From NCBI GenBank assembly GCA_963838835.1, contig CAWITA010000024.1, positions 1 through 64,000 on the forward strand: a stretch of DNA of 64,000 nt, written 5' to 3'. The notes beneath the pieces were generated by a model that worked only from the letters and a program-made list of their open reading frames with translations, did no database searches and had not been told where the DNA came from. How positions within the stretch are numbered: the first letter of the stretch is position 1; every line of letters begins with the position of its first letter. The translations under genes and the position numbers were made by a program. This document shows, one piece after another, positions 60,072-64,000 of this stretch. The stretch is from Bog-473 sp963838835 (GTDB taxonomy: Bacteria; Actinomycetota; Acidimicrobiia; Acidimicrobiales; RAAP-2).

Positions 60072-61154
60072 TCAGGCGGCGCCGACGGCCCGCTGGAGGA
60101 GCGAGACGAAGCGCCGGGTGGACGCCCCGAGGTCGAAGCCCGCCGCCCGCTCCCGACCCGCTTGAACCAGGACCGCCCGCAGCGTCGGGTCCTGAAGCAC
60201 CCTGGCCACGGCCGCCGCGAACGGCACCGGTGACTTGTCGTCCAGCACCAGTCCCGCCCCACCCACGGTCTCGGGCACCGCGGTGACGCCGTAGGCGACG
60301 ATCGGGACGCCGTGACCCATGGCCTCGGCCAGGGGGACGCAGAAGCCCTCGTGGTCCGACGCCATCACGAAGACATCGGCCGCCCGGAAGTACGCCTCGA
60401 GCTCCGCGCCGCTGACCGACCCCGGGAAGTTCACCGCCGCGCTGAGTCCCAGCTCGTCGATGAAAGCCCGCAGCGCCGGCTCGTAGGTCTCTCCGAGCGG
60501 CGAGCCCACCAGATGGAGGCGAGCCGCCGGGTCGTCGACGCGGCGCAAGACGTCAAGCATCTTGACCAGGTCGTGCGGGGCCTTGTGCGGCGAGATCTTC
60601 CCCACGTACAACAGATCGGACCCGCCCTCGCGCTCCTTGCGCCGCGCCAGTGCGGCGGCAAGGTCGGGGTCGGGCTCCTCGCTCTTCACGTGCATGTCGA
60701 TCAGCAGCGGGACGACGGCGGTCCGCTCGTAGCCGAGCGCCTGTAGCTCGGACTCGTTGAAGGCCGAGTCGGCCACCGCAAAGCGGCTCTGTGGAGCCAA
60801 ACGAGCGAGCTGCGTACGTCCCAGCGCCGCCTCGTAGGCCACGGCGGGCTCCCACTGGCGCAGCAGGGCCGCCGGCGTGATGTTGTGGTAGTTGACGAGC
60901 TTGGGTTCGGCCCGCGCGGCCAAGATGTCGTAGACCGGGCTCCCGATCGACGCTTGATACAGCAGCCACCGGTCGCGCCCCGCACGCCCGAGCTCGATGA
61001 CGGGGCGCCCCTCGTGCGCGACGTCGGGCGTGGAGTTCCCGTAGAAGACCTCGGAGTCGATACCGACGGCGCGCAACCCGTCGCGCAGGTTCAGCGTGCT
61101 GACGCCGATGGCATCGCGGCTCGCGAGCGACGGTATGACCTGGTCGACCCGCAC
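60072..61154 (-). CDS. GT4-type glycosyltransferase
   Basis: A 360-residue GT-B enzyme, fourth member of the set. It opens VRVDQVIPSLASRDAIGVST and has KLVNYHNITPAALLRQWEPA, SDLLYVGKISPHKAPHDLVK and ASDHEGFCVPLAEAMGHGVP with E-x7-E. GTG 61154 is chosen because it aligns with the starts of the paralogs; a longer open frame upstream has no family content. It faces the tandem pair and is divergent from the SpoIID gene. About 90 bases between the two must hold both promoters. Confidence 0.87.
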   Translation of the reverse strand: MRVDQVIPSLASRDAIGVSTLNLRDGLRAVGIDSEVFYGNSTPDVAHEGRPVIELGRAGRDRWLLYQASIGSPVYDILAARAEPKLVNYHNITPAALLRQWEPAVAYEAALGRTQLARLAPQSRFAVADSAFNESELQALGYERTAVVPLLIDMHVKSEEPDPDLAAALARRKEREGGSDLLYVGKISPHKAPHDLVKMLDVLRRVDDPAARLHLVGSPLGETYEPALRAFIDELGLSAAVNFPGSVSGAELEAYFRAADVFVMASDHEGFCVPLAEAMGHGVPIVAYGVTAVPETVGGAGLVLDDKSPVPFAAAVARVLQDPTLRAVLVQAGRERAAGFDLGASTRRFVSLLQRAVGAA

Positions 61155-61241
61155 GGCCCGCAGTGTACAAGCGCGTTCCGCCCTCGATCGTGCCCGCCCA
61201 TGCACCAGTTTTCCCAACTCGCGTCCTAGCATTTTGGGATC

Positions 61242-63395
61242 GTGCTGCTCGGAACCCTTGTCGCGCGCCTGGGGCTCCTCCGTCGTGGCAGATCGAGGGC
61301 TCTCGTCGCGCTTGTCGTGACGCTGGGGTTGGGGTGCGTGGTGCCCGGCGCCCTGTTCGGTCTGGCGTCGCCGGCGGCAGCGGACGTCGGCGCCTCCGAC
61401 CGCCCATCGGTCCCCGCACTGATCCAGCCCTCCCGGGCCGACGCCCTGCCTTCCGATTCGACCAACATCCGGATCGACATGACCGAGAACGACGGTCTCG
61501 ATGTCATCGTTGCTTCGGGAGCCGGAGTGTCGGCGCCAGGAGTGCCCAGTGCGCCGGCCGTTCGCTTCCAACAGACCGCCGGATCATGGGCGGTCGACAC
61601 CGGTCCTGGGTGCGCCGGACCGTGGACCCAGGTGTTGACGAATCAGGCCACTCCCACGGCATCACCGGCCGGGAGCGGACTCCTGACGCTGTGCGTGGCG
61701 AGCTACAGCCCCACGGTCCACGGCACGTTGACGGCGCTCTACAACTCGGCGGGTGAAGCGAGAACGGTCAATACGGTGCCGCTCGAGCAATACGTGGCCG
61801 ACACCGTGCCCGGCGAATCGCCGTCAAGTTGGGCCAGCCTCGGTGATCCCGGGCCCCAGGGCATGAACTGGGGCTTCCAAGAGCTCGAAGCCCAAGCCGT
61901 GGCTGTCCGCTCGTACGTGCTCGCCAACCTGGGCGGCTACGGCGGCTATGCCGACACCTGCGACCTGAGTTGCCAGACGTACCGCGGCACCGAGTACGAG
62001 ACCGCGGCGAGCGTTGCCGCCGCCAACGACACCGCCGGCCAGGTGATGGTCATGCCCGGCGGGCAGATCGCCACCACCGAATACTCCGCTTCGACGGGTG
62101 GATACACCTCGAGTGCCAACCAGCAGTCGCCCTTCACCGCGGTGCCAGACGCCGGCGACGCTGTCTGTGTCCCCGGCGCGTGCAACCCGAATCATCACTG
62201 GACGACCTCGGTCAACGACACGGCCATTCAAAATGCCTGGCCCCAGATCGGCACCTTCACCGGTCTTGGTACCACCTCGGATCCCGGTCAGCCCTACGAC
62301 TTCCCGTACGGGCGGGTGGACACCGTCACCCTTGACGGAAGCACGGGGTCCGTCGGCATCCCCGGTACAGAGTTCTCCGTCGACCTCGGTCTCAATTCGG
62401 ACCTCTTCACCGTGACCTCGACCAGCGGGGGCACCGTCTCCATCACCGGCCAGGGCTGGGGCCACGGCATCGGGATGGGTCAGTGGGGCGCACTCGGCTA
62501 CGCGATCGGCCAGGACGACGGCCAGGGGAACTGGACCTATAGCCAGATCGTGAACCACTACTACGGCCCGGCCCAGTTGGAGAACCTTTCGGGCGGCAAC
62601 GGCGCACCGAGCGGCGGGGTCGGCGGGTACTGGATCAACGCCTCGGACGGCGGCGTCTTTAGTTTCGGCAACGCGCAGTTCTACGGGAGCACGGGCGGCA
62701 TGCGGTTGAACCAGCCCGTCGTGGGCATGGCGACGACGCACGACGCCGGCGGCTATTGGGAGGTCGCCGCGGACGGGGGCGTGTTCAGCTTCGGCGACGC
62801 CCAGTTCCACGGCAGCACCGGGAGCATCCGGCTCAACAAGCCGATGGTCGGCATGGCGGTGACCCCCGACGGCGGCGGGTACTGGCTGGTGGCCTCGGAC
62901 GGCGGCATCTTCGCCTACGGCGACGCCCAGTTCTTCGGGAGCACGGGCAGCATCAGGCTCAACCAGCCGGTCATCGGTATGGTGCCGACCCATGACGGCC
63001 TGGGCTACTGGCTGGTCGCTTCGGACGGCGGCATCTTCGCCTACGGCGACGCGTCCTTCCACGGATCCCTCGGCTCCGCACCGCCGTCGACGCCCATCGT
63101 CGGCGTCGCGCCCTCCTCCGACGGCGGCGGGTACTGGATGCTCGAGGCCAACGGCACCCCGCAGGCATTCGGCAACGCGCCACCGGTCACGGTCGCCGCG
63201 GCCCCGCCGGAGCTCGGCAGCCTGACGGGCCCCATGGTGGCGCTGATCCCGGACTTCAGCGGGCAGGGCTTCGACGCCGTCGACGGCGGCGGCCAGGTCG
63301 TCGCCTACGGCGACGCCCCCTACTTCGGAGGCATCAGCACCGTGGTCAACGGCTACTCAGGGCACGCCGTCGGCATCGCCGCCACTCCCGGCTGA
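61242..63395 (+). CDS. Secreted SpoIID/LytB-domain protein with C-terminal GYW-DGG-FGDA repeats
   Basis: A 717-residue exported protein. GTG 61242 opens a signal sequence (ALVALVVTLGLGCVVPGALF, then SPAAAD). The SpoIID domain shows VPLEQYVADTVPGESPSSWA, ELEAQAVAVRSYVLANLGGY, CQTYRGTEYE and GQGWGHGIGMGQWGALGYA, with the catalytic-type Glu in PGES. SpoIID enzymes cleave denuded peptidoglycan glycan strands. From 62626 to 63392 come about six repeats, four clear (e.g. GYWLVASDGGIFAYGDAQFF) and two degenerate. This joins a wall-cleaving domain to a probable wall- or glycan-binding propeller. It overlaps the convergent HAD gene by 39 bases. Confidence 0.85.
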   Translation: MLLGTLVARLGLLRRGRSRALVALVVTLGLGCVVPGALFGLASPAAADVGASDRPSVPALIQPSRADALPSDSTNIRIDMTENDGLDVIVASGAGVSAPGVPSAPAVRFQQTAGSWAVDTGPGCAGPWTQVLTNQATPTASPAGSGLLTLCVASYSPTVHGTLTALYNSAGEARTVNTVPLEQYVADTVPGESPSSWASLGDPGPQGMNWGFQELEAQAVAVRSYVLANLGGYGGYADTCDLSCQTYRGTEYETAASVAAANDTAGQVMVMPGGQIATTEYSASTGGYTSSANQQSPFTAVPDAGDAVCVPGACNPNHHWTTSVNDTAIQNAWPQIGTFTGLGTTSDPGQPYDFPYGRVDTVTLDGSTGSVGIPGTEFSVDLGLNSDLFTVTSTSGGTVSITGQGWGHGIGMGQWGALGYAIGQDDGQGNWTYSQIVNHYYGPAQLENLSGGNGAPSGGVGGYWINASDGGVFSFGNAQFYGSTGGMRLNQPVVGMATTHDAGGYWEVAADGGVFSFGDAQFHGSTGSIRLNKPMVGMAVTPDGGGYWLVASDGGIFAYGDAQFFGSTGSIRLNQPVIGMVPTHDGLGYWLVASDGGIFAYGDASFHGSLGSAPPSTPIVGVAPSSDGGGYWMLEANGTPQAFGNAPPVTVAAAPPELGSLTGPMVALIPDFSGQGFDAVDGGGQVVAYGDAPYFGGISTVVNGYSGHAVGIAATPG

Positions 63396-64000
63396 CGCCA
63401 TCACGGCGGAGAGGCGGGGGAACCGGCGCAGCCGGCTGAGCGGCCCAAGGCGGCTGACGTCGACGCCCTGGTCGGCCGCGCTCAGGAGTCGGAGGTCGCC
63501 GCGGCTGTTGCCGTAGGCCCACAGCATGGGCTGCACGCCTCCGTTGTTCGACAAAAGGCCCTGGGCGCGCAGGTGGACGATCAGCCGGGCGTACTTCTCG
63601 GCCCCCCGGCAGTTCTTGCCCTCGTAGCCGCCGGTGAGGAGCCCACCGCCCCCCACGGCGAGCCGGGTGGCCACGACGCCGTCGACGCCCAGCTCCTCCC
63701 CCGCGGGAGCCACGTAGCACTCGGGCGAGGCGGAGACGATCACCGTGTAGTGGCCCTGCCGACGGTGCCACTCGAGCCGCCGCTGGGTGTCTTGGCGCAG
63801 GTGCCGCTGCAGGTGTCGCCCCGCGAAGACCGCCCCGCAGCGGTTCACCTCCTCGACGGCGAGGCCGCCCAGGAGACGGTGGAACAGCCGCTCCTTGACG
63901 TCGTCGGCCGCCGAGCCGCCGACCACCGCAGCCCGCAGGAGCGCGGGGGAGACCCGGATGACGGCGCGCAGCACGGGCCAGACTCCGCGCACGCTGACAA
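63357..64000 (-). CDS. HAD-IB family hydrolase (phosphoserine phosphatase-like), partial
   Basis: The C-terminal part of a HAD phosphatase whose 5' end lies beyond the window. The visible 211 residues include the motif II segment HYTVIVSASPECYVAPAGEE, VDGVVATRLAVGGGGLLTGG, NCRGAEKYARLIVHL with the motif III Lys, and motif IV YGNSRGDLRLL. Motif I (DxDxT) is missing and should lie upstream of 64000, so the apparent GTG at 63992 is not the true start. HAD-IB relatives near glycan genes may act on lysophospholipids or serine phosphate. Confidence 0.82.
   Translation of the reverse strand, partial: VSVRGVWPVLRAVIRVSPALLRAAVVGGSAADDVKERLFHRLLGGLAVEEVNRCGAVFAGRHLQRHLRQDTQRRLEWHRRQGHYTVIVSASPECYVAPAGEELGVDGVVATRLAVGGGGLLTGGYEGKNCRGAEKYARLIVHLRAQGLLSNNGGVQPMLWAYGNSRGDLRLLSAADQGVDVSRLGPLSRLRRFPRLSAVMASAGSGGDADGVP

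Noticed and set aside
1..64000. CRISPR arrays, rRNA genes and a replication origin
   Set aside because: No regularly spaced direct repeats, no 16S/23S/5S sequence and no DnaA-box cluster were seen on either strand.

Overview
This 64 kb window is a GC-rich actinobacterial chromosome segment. Frequent GTG starts, four-base stop/start overlaps, a mec-cysO-cysM sulfur-carrier operon, F420-type luciferase-like oxidoreductases and a tmRNA tag ending ALALAA all fit Actinomycetota. Two secreted proteins built from GYW-DGG-FGDA-GSTG repeats make me favour the class Acidimicrobiia, which is inference from memory of where such repeats occur. No ribosomal operon, replication origin or CRISPR array is visible.

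Region 1 (1 to about 12.8 kb) is a catabolic block with visibly lower third-position GC than the rest. It holds a crotonase, a dihydrodipicolinate-reductase-like protein, a 2Fe-2S ferredoxin, a TetR regulator, a cytochrome P450, a Rieske oxygenase, a double-domain class III CoA-transferase, an ABC-type substrate-binding protein and a secreted alpha/beta hydrolase. Together these suggest uptake, hydroxylation and CoA-activation of a hydrophobic or ring-containing substrate. A repeated 19-bp inverted motif lies upstream of the reductase-like gene and in the divergent Rieske/CoA-transferase promoter, and is probably the operator of the local TetR protein. Four of these genes carry frameshifts. 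The block ends in an IS6-family element with a broken transposase, a 214-bp MITE-like element and a repeat-rich stretch against the 3' end of ssrA (tmRNA), a classic integration site.

Region 2 (13 to 30 kb) is core and accessory metabolism: ssrA/smpB; mec-cysO-cysM; a Doc-like toxin with a small upstream partner; DUF1697; a sarcosine-oxidase-like flavoprotein; a polytopic membrane protein; rph-rdgB; an F420-type oxidoreductase; a reductase-like/SDR/glutaminase operon; a nitroreductase; and a hydratase-DoxX-hydratase operon.

Region 3 (30 to 46 kb) has a MoxR-DUF58-transglutaminase operon, a second P450, several SDRs, a compact promoter/leader-peptide/hairpin unit before a LON-domain gene, a sulfatase, a coupled F420 oxidoreductase/hydrolase pair, a PIG-V-like mannosyltransferase and a glycerate kinase.

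Region 4 (46 to 64 kb) is a cell-surface glycan region: a DUF4214-methyltransferase, tRNA-Leu, clpP, a Wzm/Wzt-type ABC exporter, two methyltransferase-glycosyltransferase modules that look duplicated, a fifth glycosyltransferase, and two secreted repeat proteins, one fused to a SpoIID domain. The exporter, methyltransferases and glycosyltransferases plausibly assemble and export one surface polysaccharide. The window ends inside a HAD-family phosphatase gene.

At least twelve single-base frame breaks occur in otherwise normal genes. Reads would be needed to separate real decay from assembly indels.
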